Source of the DNA: an uncultured Pelagibacteraceae bacterium
GTDB taxonomy: Bacteria; Pseudomonadota; Alphaproteobacteria; Pelagibacterales; Pelagibacteraceae
Direction: 5' to 3'
NCBI GenBank assembly: GCA_902612605.1
Contig: CACMDY010000006.1
Span: 1-64,000, forward strand
Length of the DNA stretch: 64,000 nt
The position numbers and the translations under genes were made by a program. The notes under the pieces are model-generated. The model was not told where the DNA came from and did not search any database. It saw nothing but the letters and a program-made list of their open reading frames with translations. Within the stretch, counting starts at the first letter, position 1. Each line of letters starts with the position of its first letter. Positions 9,407 to 18,249 of the stretch are shown here, piece by piece.

Positions 9407-9963
9407 TGAAAAAAGTAAATTTTACTGAAATGAAAAATGGTTCTAGAGAAGATTATGAATTATTAGAAAAGTATGAAAAGAATTTTGAACGTAAAACAGC
9501 TGATAGATTGCTGAAATATCTTGCAAGTCAAACTACAACTCTTGAAGGCTATCAAATAACTAGATTAGAACATTCCTTGCAAGCAGCCACTAGAGCATAC
9601 AAAAATGGAGAAAGTGAGGAAATGGTTGTAGCAACCTTGCTTCATGACATAGGAGATGACTTGGCGCCAATGAATCATTCTCAATATGCCGCTTCAATAA
9701 TCAGACCATATGTTTCAGAAAAAACATATTGGATAATACTTCATCATGGTCTTTTTCAAACTTATTACAGTGCTCATCATTTAGGAGGAGATAGAAATGC
9801 TAGGGATAAATTCAAAGATCACAAATATTATCAAGATACAGTTGATTTTTGTGAAAAATATGACCAGTCTTCTTTTGATCCTAATTACAAATCTATGTCT
9901 TTAGAAGAGTTTGAACCAATGGTGAAAAAAATATTTGATAGAAAACCTTTTTATCATCACTAA
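9406..9963 (+). CDS. HD-domain protein, PhnZ/MIOX-like
   Basis: A 185-residue protein with a compact HD domain: His56 in RLEHSLQ, His80-Asp81 in LLHDIGDD, and His113-His114 in ILHHGLF. The segment EGYQITRLEHSLQAA resembles the start of PhnZ, a mixed-valent di-iron oxygenase that cleaves 2-amino-1-hydroxyethylphosphonate; there a Tyr and Glu in the same stretch guard the active site, and here Tyr49 is present. Other HD proteins are phosphohydrolases, so an oxygenase role is inference. It overlaps the last base of purF. No phosphonate transport or PhnY gene lies nearby. Confidence 0.65.
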   Translation: MKKVNFTEMKNGSREDYELLEKYEKNFERKTADRLLKYLASQTTTLEGYQITRLEHSLQAATRAYKNGESEEMVVATLLHDIGDDLAPMNHSQYAASIIRPYVSEKTYWIILHHGLFQTYYSAHHLGGDRNARDKFKDHKYYQDTVDFCEKYDQSSFDPNYKSMSLEEFEPMVKKIFDRKPFYHH

Positions 9964-9978
9964 TTTTTAAAAAAAAAC

Positions 9979-11928
9979 ATGACTAACAAACTTAAGGAAG
10001 AGAAAAGTCCGTATTTAAAGCAGCATAAAGACAATCCTGTAAATTGGTTTGCTTGGAATAAAGAAAGTTTAGAACAGGCAAAAAAAGAAAAAAAACCTAT
10101 ATTTCTCAGTGTTGGATATGCTAGTTGTCATTGGTGTCATGTGATGGCTCATGAAAGTTTTGAAGATGATCAAACAGCTAAAATAATGAATGAAAAATTT
10201 ATAAATATTAAAGTTGATAGAGAAGAAAGACCTGATTTAGATTATGTTTTTCAAAGAAGTTTATCTATTTTAACAGGAACCCAAGGAGGTTGGCCTTTAT
10301 CGATGTTTCTTGATGAAAATGGTGTTCCTTTTACTGGTGGAACTTATTTCCCGCCAAAAGAAATGCATGGAAGACCAGATTTTCAAAAAGTTCTAAATAA
10401 TGTTTCTGACGTATATAATAAGAATAGAGAAAAAATTCTTGATCAAGCGCCCCAAATGCAAGAAATATTTGGTAAAATTAATCAAAGATCAGCAGTATTA
10501 AATCAACCTTTAGAACCGTTTTTAGAAAAAATAATACAGCACCTTGATAAAGATAATGGAAGTTTCAAGGGAGCTCCTAAGTTTCCCCAATTTTATTTAT
10601 TTGATGCAATGTTTTATTTTTATTTAAAAACAGGAAAAGAAGAATACTTTAAACCTGTTGAAACTTTACTTTACAATATTTCTTCAAAAGGAATGTATGA
10701 TCATCTAGCTGGAGGTATAGCAAGATATACTATTGATGAAAATTGGATCATCCCTCACTTCGAAAAAATGCTTTATGATAATATTCAATATATAGGATTG
10801 TTAAATAAGTTCTTTCAAAAAACTAATAATCTTTATTATAAAGGGAAGTTAGAGCAAACCATAAATTTTATCAATTCAGAATTTAAAAATGATTTTGATC
10901 TTTATGGATCTGCATATGATGCCGATAGCGATGGTGTTGAAGGAAAATATTATGTATGGGATTATGCAGAGCTAAAAAATACTCTGGGTTCTAAATTTAA
11001 TTTATTTGCAAAAAAATATAATTTAATTGAAGAGGGAAATTTTGAAGGTAATAATATTTTAATAGAAAATCATAATAAACTTTCCGATGATGAGATTAAA
11101 GAAATCTCAAACACAGAAAAAACGTTATTAGATCAAAGAAATAAACGTACTAAACCATTATTTGATGATAAATCTCAAACTGATCAAAATTGTTTTTTAT
11201 TAGAAACACTTCTTCTTTCATCGCTAGTAACTGATAATGAAGAACTAAAACAAAATACTCTTGTTAGTATAAAGATATTGGAAAAATATTTGTCAGACAA
11301 AATTTTCCATTGCTATCAAGACACAGAGATTGACGCTTTTTTGGAAGATTACGTATACTATGCTAGTCTTTTGATAACTATTTATGAGTTAGATGGTGAC
11401 GTTAAATACATCGAAAAATCAAAAGATATTTTAATAAAAACCTGGGAATACTTCTTTGATAAAAAATCAGGCTTAATGCAGAAAAATAAAATATTAGACA
11501 ATGATCTATTTGTACAACCAGTAGATCTAAATGATAATAATATACCAAATGGAAATAGCGTATATTTAAACTTATGTAATAAAATATATATTATAACTAG
11601 CGATAAAATATGGTTTGAAAAAATTGATATTTTAAAAAAAAGTTTCCACCAAGTTTTAAACTCAAACTTTGCACAAATGTTTAGTTTTGTAAAATCATTG
11701 GATATTTGCAATGAAAGTATATCTTTCACAATTCATGGAAAGCAAAATTTAGATCCTAATATAAAAAAGTATTTGCAAAAAAAATTTTTTACTAGAGCTA
11801 CATTTAAATATCTGGATAATGAAGTAAAAGAGGCAAAAATTGTTATATGTAAAAATCAAACTTGCTCTAACAAATTAAGTAATATAAAGGAAATTGAAGA
11901 TTATCTAAAAAGAAACAATATAAGCTAA
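9979..11928 (+). CDS. YyaL/Spermatogenesis-associated-20-like protein (thioredoxin domain)
   Basis: A 649-residue cytoplasmic protein with an N-terminal thioredoxin-like domain (DUF255) followed by an alpha/alpha-toroid resembling sugar epimerases. The family signature is clear: LKEEKSPYLKQHKDNPVNW at the start, then the redox-like motif CHWC at residues 50-53, and KVDREERPDLD soon after. GGWPLSMFL and GGTYFPP complete the first domain. The molecular function of the family is not established. It ends in a one-base overlap with gshA, which hints at a thiol-related role, but that is only context. Confidence 0.88.
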   Translation: MTNKLKEEKSPYLKQHKDNPVNWFAWNKESLEQAKKEKKPIFLSVGYASCHWCHVMAHESFEDDQTAKIMNEKFINIKVDREERPDLDYVFQRSLSILTGTQGGWPLSMFLDENGVPFTGGTYFPPKEMHGRPDFQKVLNNVSDVYNKNREKILDQAPQMQEIFGKINQRSAVLNQPLEPFLEKIIQHLDKDNGSFKGAPKFPQFYLFDAMFYFYLKTGKEEYFKPVETLLYNISSKGMYDHLAGGIARYTIDENWIIPHFEKMLYDNIQYIGLLNKFFQKTNNLYYKGKLEQTINFINSEFKNDFDLYGSAYDADSDGVEGKYYVWDYAELKNTLGSKFNLFAKKYNLIEEGNFEGNNILIENHNKLSDDEIKEISNTEKTLLDQRNKRTKPLFDDKSQTDQNCFLLETLLLSSLVTDNEELKQNTLVSIKILEKYLSDKIFHCYQDTEIDAFLEDYVYYASLLITIYELDGDVKYIEKSKDILIKTWEYFFDKKSGLMQKNKILDNDLFVQPVDLNDNNIPNGNSVYLNLCNKIYIITSDKIWFEKIDILKKSFHQVLNSNFAQMFSFVKSLDICNESISFTIHGKQNLDPNIKKYLQKKFFTRATFKYLDNEVKEAKIVICKNQTCSNKLSNIKEIEDYLKRNNIS

Positions 11929-13223
11929 TGATAGAAACAAAGGAACAAATAATAGAACATTTTAAGTCAGGCTCAAAGGATAAATCTAATTTGAAGATTG
12001 GAGTTGAGCATGAAAAATTTATTTTTGATAAAAAAACAAATACGAGAATTGATTATTCCAAAATCAAGAAAATGTTTGAAAATTTATATGAGTTTGGCTG
12101 GAAACCCATTTTTGAGGAAAAAAATCCAATAGCGTTAACTAAGAAAGGTAAAAGTATTACTTTAGAGCCTGGTAATCAAATAGAGCTATCTGGTGCAAAA
12201 TTAAATAATATTCACGAAGCTTGTGCTGAATCTCATGAATATTTATTTGAGTTAAATCAGGTAATTGAAAAATTAGATTTTAAAATAGTAAGCTCTGGAT
12301 ATGATCCTATATCTAAACTTGAAGATATACCTAATAATCCAAAAAAAAGGTATGAGGTTATGACCAAAGATATGCCTGTTGGAGGAAAACTAAGTTTGGA
12401 TATGATGTATAAAACTGCAGGTACGCAATTAAATTTAGATTATACCTCAGAAGAAGATTTTATAAAAAAATTTAAGTTGGCAAATAATTTAGTTCCAATA
12501 TCTATCGGACTTTTTGCAAATTCCTCTATAGTTGAAAAAAGTAATAGTGGATACTTATCTTACAGATCTAAAGTTTGGCAAGAAACATCTAGAGGTGGAT
12601 TGCCTGAGTTTTTTTTAAAAGATGTAAATTTTGAAAAATACGCAGATTATATTATGAATTATCCAATCTTATTTTTACAAAGTGAAGGTAATTATATATC
12701 TGGAAAAAAATATTTATTTAAAAACTTTATGAATGGAGAAATTAAAGAAATTGGAAATAAAATTCCTAGTGCTAATGATCTTGATACACATTTAGGAACA
12801 ATATTTACAGAGAACAGATTAAAACAATATATTGAATTAAGATCAATGGATGCGTGTGGATGGGAGTGTTTATGTGCTGGTCCTGCCCTATTCACTGGAT
12901 TACTTTATGGAAATCTGGAAGAAGCTTTAGATTTAATTAAAAATTGGGAAGCTAATGAAGTGCTTTCAGCTTATAAAAATGCGCCTAAAAATGGCTTAAA
13001 AACTAATTTGATGGGTAAGGATATTTCGTATTGGGCAGAGAGACTATTAGACATATCAAAATCAGGATTAAAAAAGAGAGACTTTTTAAATAGAAAAAAA
13101 TTAAGTGAAGCAAGGTTCTTAGATCACTTAGAAAAAATTGTAAAAAATAAAAAAACAAATGCTGATAATATAATAAGTAAGTATTCAAATTCCGAAAATT
13201 TGAATGATTTATATGACCAATAA
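11928..13223 (+). CDS. gshA: Glutamate-cysteine ligase, GCS2/plant type
   Basis: It joins glutamate to cysteine with ATP, the first and rate-limiting step of glutathione synthesis. The 431 residues match the alphaproteobacterial/plant-type ligases, which differ from the E. coli type. Key stretches are IGVEHEKFIF near residue 25, SITLEPGNQIELSGA (about 79-93), and LRSMDACGWECLCAGPALF at about 305. It starts inside the stop codon of the preceding gene and overlaps gshB, so both glutathione enzymes are made from one message. Confidence 0.93.
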   Translation: MIETKEQIIEHFKSGSKDKSNLKIGVEHEKFIFDKKTNTRIDYSKIKKMFENLYEFGWKPIFEEKNPIALTKKGKSITLEPGNQIELSGAKLNNIHEACAESHEYLFELNQVIEKLDFKIVSSGYDPISKLEDIPNNPKKRYEVMTKDMPVGGKLSLDMMYKTAGTQLNLDYTSEEDFIKKFKLANNLVPISIGLFANSSIVEKSNSGYLSYRSKVWQETSRGGLPEFFLKDVNFEKYADYIMNYPILFLQSEGNYISGKKYLFKNFMNGEIKEIGNKIPSANDLDTHLGTIFTENRLKQYIELRSMDACGWECLCAGPALFTGLLYGNLEEALDLIKNWEANEVLSAYKNAPKNGLKTNLMGKDISYWAERLLDISKSGLKKRDFLNRKKLSEARFLDHLEKIVKNKKTNADNIISKYSNSENLNDLYDQ

Positions 13224-14136
13224 AATTGTTGCTATACAAGGTGATAATTTAAAAAAAATAAATATCAAAACAGATACTACTATTTTTTTAGCTAATGAAG
13301 CTCAAAACAAAGGTTATAAATTATTTTATTATTATCCAGAAAATTTATCGAATATAAGAGGAAAAACTGTAAGTGAAGGATATTTTATTAAAATTGATTA
13401 TTCAAAAAAGAAATTTTATAAAATTCTAAAAAAATCAAAATTAGACTTATCCTTTGTAAAATATATTTTAATCAGACAGGATCCACCTTTTAACCTGGAA
13501 TATATTTCTACAACATTAATGTTAGATAGAATCAAAGATAAAACAAAAATTATTAATGATCCTACTTCAGTAAGAAATATTTCAGAAAAATTCTATTCTT
13601 TAAATTTTAAAGATTATATGGCAGATACAATATTTACTAAAGATTTGATTGAAATTAAAAAATTTTTCAAAAAACATAAAAAGATAATAATTAAACCTAT
13701 TCATAGCTATGGTGGCAATGATATAAATCTTATTTCAGGAAAGCTTAATTTGCTTAAAATAAAACAAATATTGAAAAAACATGGTCACATTATGTGTCAA
13801 AAATTTTTAAATAAAATTAAGTTTGGAGATAAAAGAGTTTTTATTATAAATGGTAAGGTTTGTGGAGCTATATCTAGAGTTCCAAAATCAGGATCAATAT
13901 TGAGCAATATGAGCAAAGGTGCAAAACCTAAAATCGCATTTTTAAGCAATAAAGAGCTAAAAGTTTCAAATATTATTGCAAAAAAAATTAAGAAAGACGG
14001 AATATACTTTGCAGGAATAGACTTCATTGATGGAAAGTTAAATGGAGATATAAATGTAACATCACCAACGGGTATAAAAACATATTTTGATTTATCTCAG
14101 ATAAACTTGGCTAAGACTTTTTGGAAAGGTTTATAG
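13213..14136 (+). CDS. gshB: Glutathione synthetase
   Basis: This ATP-grasp enzyme adds glycine to gamma-glutamylcysteine. I prefer the ATG at 13213 (MTNKIVAIQGD), since bacterial GshB proteins begin within a few residues of this strand; a start at 13204 adds three residues. Family motifs are IRQDPPFNLEY, the lysine-bearing IIKPIHSYGGNDI, and the C-terminal FAGIDFIDGKLNGDINVTSPTG. The protein has about 307 residues. Glycine is a substrate, which ties it to the glycine genes elsewhere in this window. It overlaps gshA by 11 bases. Confidence 0.93.
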   Translation: MTNKIVAIQGDNLKKINIKTDTTIFLANEAQNKGYKLFYYYPENLSNIRGKTVSEGYFIKIDYSKKKFYKILKKSKLDLSFVKYILIRQDPPFNLEYISTTLMLDRIKDKTKIINDPTSVRNISEKFYSLNFKDYMADTIFTKDLIEIKKFFKKHKKIIIKPIHSYGGNDINLISGKLNLLKIKQILKKHGHIMCQKFLNKIKFGDKRVFIINGKVCGAISRVPKSGSILSNMSKGAKPKIAFLSNKELKVSNIIAKKIKKDGIYFAGIDFIDGKLNGDINVTSPTGIKTYFDLSQINLAKTFWKGL

Positions 14137-15003
14137 TTGAAAAATTTGTCAAATCAGCAAAAAGGATCATCCCTTGCATTTATAGCTGTGATGTTTATCA
14201 CACCAGATTCACTTTTTATAAGATTATCTTCTATAGATACTTGGGGATTATTGTTTTATAGAGGTGCGATACCATTTGTAGCTGTATTAATTGGACTTCT
14301 CATATTTTATAAAAAAAACTTTATTAAAGCATTTTTGAATGTTGGTTATGCTGGTATTTTTTATATTATTAGTTTTTCGATTTGTAACATCACATTTATA
14401 ATTTCAATACAAAATACAAATGTAGCAAATACATTAATAATGATTGCAATGGCACCCATGCTTTCAGCAATCCTTGGTGCATTATTTCTAAAAGAGGTCC
14501 CTGATAAGAAGACTTGGATAGCTATAGCTATTACTTTAGTAGCTGTAATATATATATTTTATGACTCTCTAGAGATGGGTAACTTATTTGGTGATCTTAT
14601 GGGTATAACAACAGCTTTTGGACTCGCCACCAACGCGGTAATAATCAGGTCGGCAAAGGATAGAGATTTGCTACCTTCGGCAGTTGTCGGTAAGCTTACA
14701 GTAGCTCTATTTGCTCTCTTTTTCGTTGAAAGTTATGAGTTAGTTGAAAAAGACCTGATTTATATACCTTTAATGTGTATTTTGTGTGTAGCAATACCAT
14801 TTGTTTTGGTGACGATTGCTCCAAGATTTATACCTGCAGAGGAAGTTAATCTGTTTTTTCTTCTTGAGACCATCTTAGGACCCATTTGGGTTTGGTTAGT
14901 TATCAAAGAGCAGCCAAGTATAGAGACAATAGTTGGTGGACTGGTGATTATATTCACTATAGCTGTTCACTCATATCTAAAATTAAAATCTTCTTCTAAA
15001 TAA
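14137..15003 (+). CDS. EamA/DMT-family transporter
   Basis: A 288-residue inner-membrane protein with ten predicted helices arranged as two EamA repeats, the standard drug/metabolite transporter design. The second repeat contains FFLLETILGPIWVWLVIKE, with the family's conserved Glu and Pro. The start is TTG directly after the gshB stop, with no gap, so it is translationally tied to glutathione synthesis. The substrate cannot be told from the sequence; small amino acids and their derivatives are common for this family. Confidence 0.85.
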   Translation: MKNLSNQQKGSSLAFIAVMFITPDSLFIRLSSIDTWGLLFYRGAIPFVAVLIGLLIFYKKNFIKAFLNVGYAGIFYIISFSICNITFIISIQNTNVANTLIMIAMAPMLSAILGALFLKEVPDKKTWIAIAITLVAVIYIFYDSLEMGNLFGDLMGITTAFGLATNAVIIRSAKDRDLLPSAVVGKLTVALFALFFVESYELVEKDLIYIPLMCILCVAIPFVLVTIAPRFIPAEEVNLFFLLETILGPIWVWLVIKEQPSIETIVGGLVIIFTIAVHSYLKLKSSSK

Positions 15004-15072
15004 ATTATTTTTCTTTTTGTCACAAATTTGTCTTGATTTAAAATTAGATCGCCCATAAACACCGCTAATTTT

Positions 15073-16365
15073 ATGAACAAAATTATAAAAAACTCTTGGG
15101 CTCTCTTTATGGGTATGGCATTTATAATGCTAGCTCATGGTTTTCAAGGTACTCTTTTGGGTGTTAGAGCAGTAAAAGAAAATTTTGGTCTATCATCGAC
15201 AGGTTTTTTATTTTCTGGATATTTTGTTGGATATTTTATTGGAGCAAAAATTATACAATCATTAATTCATAGAGTTGGACATATTAGAGTATTCGCAGCT
15301 TTTGCTTCTGTAACTTCAATTGTGGTCTTATTACACTCAATTTTTGTAAATCCTTTTTCCTGGTTTGTGCTTAGAATGATTTCTGGTTTTAGCATGGTTT
15401 GTCTTTATACAATTGCTGAAAGCTGGTTAAACGATAGATCTACAAATAAAAACAGAGGTAGTGTTTTATCAATCTACATGATTGTTATGTATGCTTCTAT
15501 GGCAATTGGAATGTTTTTTATAAACTTTAGTAAACCAGAAAACTTTCAACCTTTTATACTGATATCTTTATTTATGTCATTGTCTCTTGTGCCAATATTA
15601 TTAACGAAAAGAAAGGCTCCAAACTTTAAAAAAATATCAGGTATGAAGCTAAAGGAAGTTTATAAATCATCACCATTTGGTGTTGTAAGTTCTTTTTTAA
15701 TTGGAATATCACATTCGGCTGTTTTCTCATTGATTGCAGTTTATGCTACATCGATGAATTTTAGTATTTTAGAAGTTTCAATAGTAACATTTTTATTTGC
15801 TATATCTGGAGCTATATCTCAATGGCCAATTGGAAAATTATCAGATGTTTTAGATAGAAGAATTGTAATTATATATACAACATTTGGAGCAGCTTTATTT
15901 TGTTTTTTAGCGATTATTTCTTCGGATCAAATGTATATGCCTGCAGGTTTAGCTACATCAAAATTATTTTTTTATATTTGCATAATGTGTTTTTCTTTTT
16001 GTAGTCTGCCAATGTTTGCATTAATTTTTGCACATACAAATGATTTTATACCAAAAGATAAATTTGTAGCAGCAGGAGCGGGATTACAATTTGTTTTTGG
16101 TCTTGGTGCAATTTGTGGTCCTTTTATGTGCTCATTATTTATGGAATTTTTAGGAGAAAATGGTTTTTTTATTTTTTTAATTATATTTCATTCATTAATT
16201 GGTCTTTTTGGAATATATAGAATGCAAATTAGAGAGTCTGGCGATAATCCAGATTCACAATTTGCACCTATGCCTCAAACGATTACTCCAGCCGGTATAG
16301 AACTTAATCCTTCAACTGAACCAATAGATGAACCAAATAATTTGAACGAATTTAAGAAAATTTAG
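15073..16365 (+). CDS. MFS transporter, YcaD-like
   Basis: A 430-residue major facilitator protein with about twelve hydrophobic segments. A central charged loop lies near residue 190 (KRKAPNFKKISG), and GKLSDVLDRRIVI is the loop signature between helices 8 and 9 (G-x-x-x-D-x-x-x-R-R). The early part resembles the YcaD/UMF family, whose substrates are unknown. The C-terminal tail (about residues 390-430) is hydrophilic and proline-rich. It begins 69 bases after the EamA gene, so it may have its own promoter. Confidence 0.85.
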   Translation: MNKIIKNSWALFMGMAFIMLAHGFQGTLLGVRAVKENFGLSSTGFLFSGYFVGYFIGAKIIQSLIHRVGHIRVFAAFASVTSIVVLLHSIFVNPFSWFVLRMISGFSMVCLYTIAESWLNDRSTNKNRGSVLSIYMIVMYASMAIGMFFINFSKPENFQPFILISLFMSLSLVPILLTKRKAPNFKKISGMKLKEVYKSSPFGVVSSFLIGISHSAVFSLIAVYATSMNFSILEVSIVTFLFAISGAISQWPIGKLSDVLDRRIVIIYTTFGAALFCFLAIISSDQMYMPAGLATSKLFFYICIMCFSFCSLPMFALIFAHTNDFIPKDKFVAAGAGLQFVFGLGAICGPFMCSLFMEFLGENGFFIFLIIFHSLIGLFGIYRMQIRESGDNPDSQFAPMPQTITPAGIELNPSTEPIDEPNNLNEFKKI

Positions 16366-16380
16366 TGTAAGTTTAAAATT

Positions 16381-17034
16381 ATGAAAACAGCATTAATATT
16401 TGGCTCAACTGGATTAATTGGTGGAATATTACTTAAATTGTTAGCAAGTGATAAAAAATATAAAAAAATCAAGGTTTTTGTAAGATCTTCTACTTCAAAA
16501 ATTGATCCCAAAATAGAAGTTGTTCAAACAGATTTTGCGAAATTAAAAAATATTAAGTCAGAAATAAAAGGTGATGATTGTTTTTTTTGTATTGGAACTA
16601 CAAGAAAAAAAACGCCTAACAAACAAGATTATATAAACGCTGAGTACAATTTACCTGTAACAATTGGAAAAATTTGTAGCGATAATAATGTACAAAATTT
16701 TACTTATATTTCTTCATTGGGTGCCAGTTCAAAAAAAACAAATTTGTATTTAAAAAATAAAGGTATGGCTGAAGAAGAATTAAGAAAACTAAACTTTAAA
16801 AAATTTATTGTAATTAGACCTTCATTTTTAATTGGAAAAAGAATAGAGGAAAGATTGGGAGAAAAAATAGGTATTTTCGCCATGAAATGTATATCGCCAT
16901 TTTTAGTTGGAGATTTAAAAAAATATAAATCGATAAATGCAGAAATAGTTGCTAAATCCATGATAAATATATCAAACAGTGAACAAAGTGGAGTATTTGA
17001 ACCACCACAATTATTACGAATTGGAAGAGAATAA
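16381..17034 (+). CDS. NAD(P)-binding protein, HTATIP2/TIP30-like
   Basis: A 217-residue Rossmann-fold protein of the atypical SDR group. The dinucleotide loop is FGSTGLIGG near the N-terminus (G-x-x-G-x-x-G), followed by KVFVRSS, whose Arg suggests NADP. FTYISSLGAS (about residues 107-116) and YLKNKGMAEEELR, with the catalytic-type Lys, are like bacterial oxidoreductases related to human HTATIP2. FIVIRPSFLIG is the usual later strand. The reaction is unknown. It follows the MFS gene by 15 bases and probably shares its transcript. Confidence 0.75.
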   Translation: MKTALIFGSTGLIGGILLKLLASDKKYKKIKVFVRSSTSKIDPKIEVVQTDFAKLKNIKSEIKGDDCFFCIGTTRKKTPNKQDYINAEYNLPVTIGKICSDNNVQNFTYISSLGASSKKTNLYLKNKGMAEEELRKLNFKKFIVIRPSFLIGKRIEERLGEKIGIFAMKCISPFLVGDLKKYKSINAEIVAKSMINISNSEQSGVFEPPQLLRIGRE

Positions 17035-17076
17035 ATTTTTTATAAATCAATAAAATATTAAAAAAATTATTTTAAG

Positions 17077-17100
17077 TGCTATAATACATTTAAAGGAGGT
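17077..17100 (+). promoter_or_regulatory. Extended -10 promoter and perfect Shine-Dalgarno for the GYD gene
   Basis: The sequence TGCTATAAT (17077-17085) is a consensus extended -10 element with no good -35 box. It is followed by AAAGGAGGT (17092-17100), the full complement of the 16S anti-Shine-Dalgarno, four bases before the ATG at 17105. The leader would be only about 13 bases. Most genes in this window have weak or no such site, so the gene is probably strongly expressed. Confidence 0.7.
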
Positions 17101-17104
17101 ATCT

Positions 17105-17428
17105 ATGGCTAAATTTTTTTTAATGGGAAATTTTACAGAGAAAGCATTCGCAGGCTTTTTAAAAGATCCTGGATCAGATAGATCTGAGGTTGCTAGAAAG
17201 TGTTCTGAAAGTGTTGGCGCTGAAATGAAATCTTACACTTATTTAAGAGGACCTTATGACTTTATAGTTGAAACCCATGGCACATTTGAGCAAATGGCTG
17301 CTATAAAAATGGCTACTGAGGGAAGTGGTGCGCTTAAAAATATCGCTATTTGTGAGGAAACACCAATGAATGAAATTGCAAATCATGCAACAAAAGTATC
17401 AAGTGGCTATAAAGTGCCTGGACAATAA
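17105..17428 (+). CDS. GYD-domain protein
   Basis: A 107-residue cytoplasmic protein that looks like the GYD family, small ferredoxin-fold (dimeric alpha/beta barrel-like) proteins. The family-type core is YTYLRGPYDFIVETHGTFE, in which GPYD takes the place of the usual G-Y-D. The N-terminus MAKFFLMGNFTEKAFAGF is the first strand and helix. Its function is unknown. It stands alone, with its own consensus promoter, an ideal ribosome-binding site and a terminator-like hairpin, which points to an abundant single-gene transcript. Confidence 0.72.
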   Translation: MAKFFLMGNFTEKAFAGFLKDPGSDRSEVARKCSESVGAEMKSYTYLRGPYDFIVETHGTFEQMAAIKMATEGSGALKNIAICEETPMNEIANHATKVSSGYKVPGQ

Positions 17429-17434
17429 TTTTAC

Positions 17435-17463
17435 TGGTAGCTTCATTAATTATGGAGCTACCA
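17435..17463 (+). terminator. Candidate terminator hairpin after the GYD gene
   Basis: An 8-base inverted repeat, TGGTAGCT and AGCTACCA, flanks a 13-base A+T-rich loop seven bases after the GYD stop codon. There is only a short run of T after the stem, so termination strength is uncertain. Confidence 0.55.
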
Positions 17464-17528
17464 ATTTAAAATCGAAGCTGTCAAAATATCTCATTCAAAT
17501 AAAGTAATATTGATCTATTAAGAAAGTT

Positions 17529-17987
17529 ATGAACAAAAGAAAATTTATAAAATTAACTATATTTGGATCTTTATTATACAGTATTTTTCCATTCAAAATT
17601 TCATTAGCTGAAACTAAAAAAATAATTAATCAAAATTTAACAGAAGCCCAAAAAAAAATAATGTTTGAGGAAGCAACCGAACGACCATTCTCAAGCCCTC
17701 TTAATTACGAGAAAAGAGAAGGTTTTTATCACTGTGCAAATTGTGGAGCTAAACTATTTAAGTCTAGCTCAAAATTTGATAGTGGAACTGGTTGGCCATC
17801 ATTTACAGAGGCGCTTCCTGGAGCTTTTAAAACTAAGGTTGATTACAGCTTTGGCATGAAAAGAATTGAATACCATTGTGCAAAATGTGGTGCTCATCAC
17901 GGACACGTCTTTGAAGACGGTCCTGGATCGACAGGAAAGAGATATTGTAATAACGGCTTGTGTTTAATATTTAAGCCATCATCATAA
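17529..17987 (+). CDS. msrB: Exported peptide-methionine (R)-S-oxide reductase
   Basis: It reduces the R form of methionine sulfoxide in oxidised proteins. A basic, hydrophobic leader (MNKRKFIKLTIFGSLLYSIF, cleavage likely after ISLA near residue 27) indicates export; KRKFIK resembles a Tat signal with Lys in place of the first Arg. The structural zinc ligands are Cys69, Cys72, Cys117 and Cys120, and the catalytic Cys140 lies in GKRYCNNG. GTGWPSF is the substrate-side motif. An MsrA that is also exported is encoded at 24632, so both sulfoxide forms can be repaired outside the cytoplasm. Confidence 0.93.
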   Translation: MNKRKFIKLTIFGSLLYSIFPFKISLAETKKIINQNLTEAQKKIMFEEATERPFSSPLNYEKREGFYHCANCGAKLFKSSSKFDSGTGWPSFTEALPGAFKTKVDYSFGMKRIEYHCAKCGAHHGHVFEDGPGSTGKRYCNNGLCLIFKPSS

Positions 17988-17999
17988 AACGGAGGAATA

Positions 18000-18185
18000 A
18001 TGAAGATATTGAGTATATTGAAAGGGGTTGAATTAGTTATAGCAGATTTAGAAGTAAATTTGGGAGAACAGGTGAGAAGTGCACCTACGTTATGCGCAAG
18101 ATACAATGGTAAGATTATACCTTTAAACACTGCTCAAGATGGTCGACCTATTCTTATGAGAGAAGAAAACGCTTTAGAAAACTAA
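18000..18185 (+). CDS. Unknown 61-residue protein between msrB and sodB
   Basis: I do not recognise this protein. It begins 12 bases after msrB behind a good ribosome-binding site (GGAGG, six bases before ATG), which favours a real gene. The sequence is soluble in character, starts MKILSILKGVELVIADLEVN and carries one cysteine (residue 32). It looks like two or three beta strands with a short acidic tail (REENALEN). Its place between methionine sulfoxide reductase and superoxide dismutase suggests a role in oxidative stress, by context only. Confidence 0.6.
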   Translation: MKILSILKGVELVIADLEVNLGEQVRSAPTLCARYNGKIIPLNTAQDGRPILMREENALEN

Positions 18186-18249
18186 TTTTGTATTTAATTG
18201 CGTCAACTTAATTAAGTTTATTTATAAGAAAATATTATAAAAGATAACT

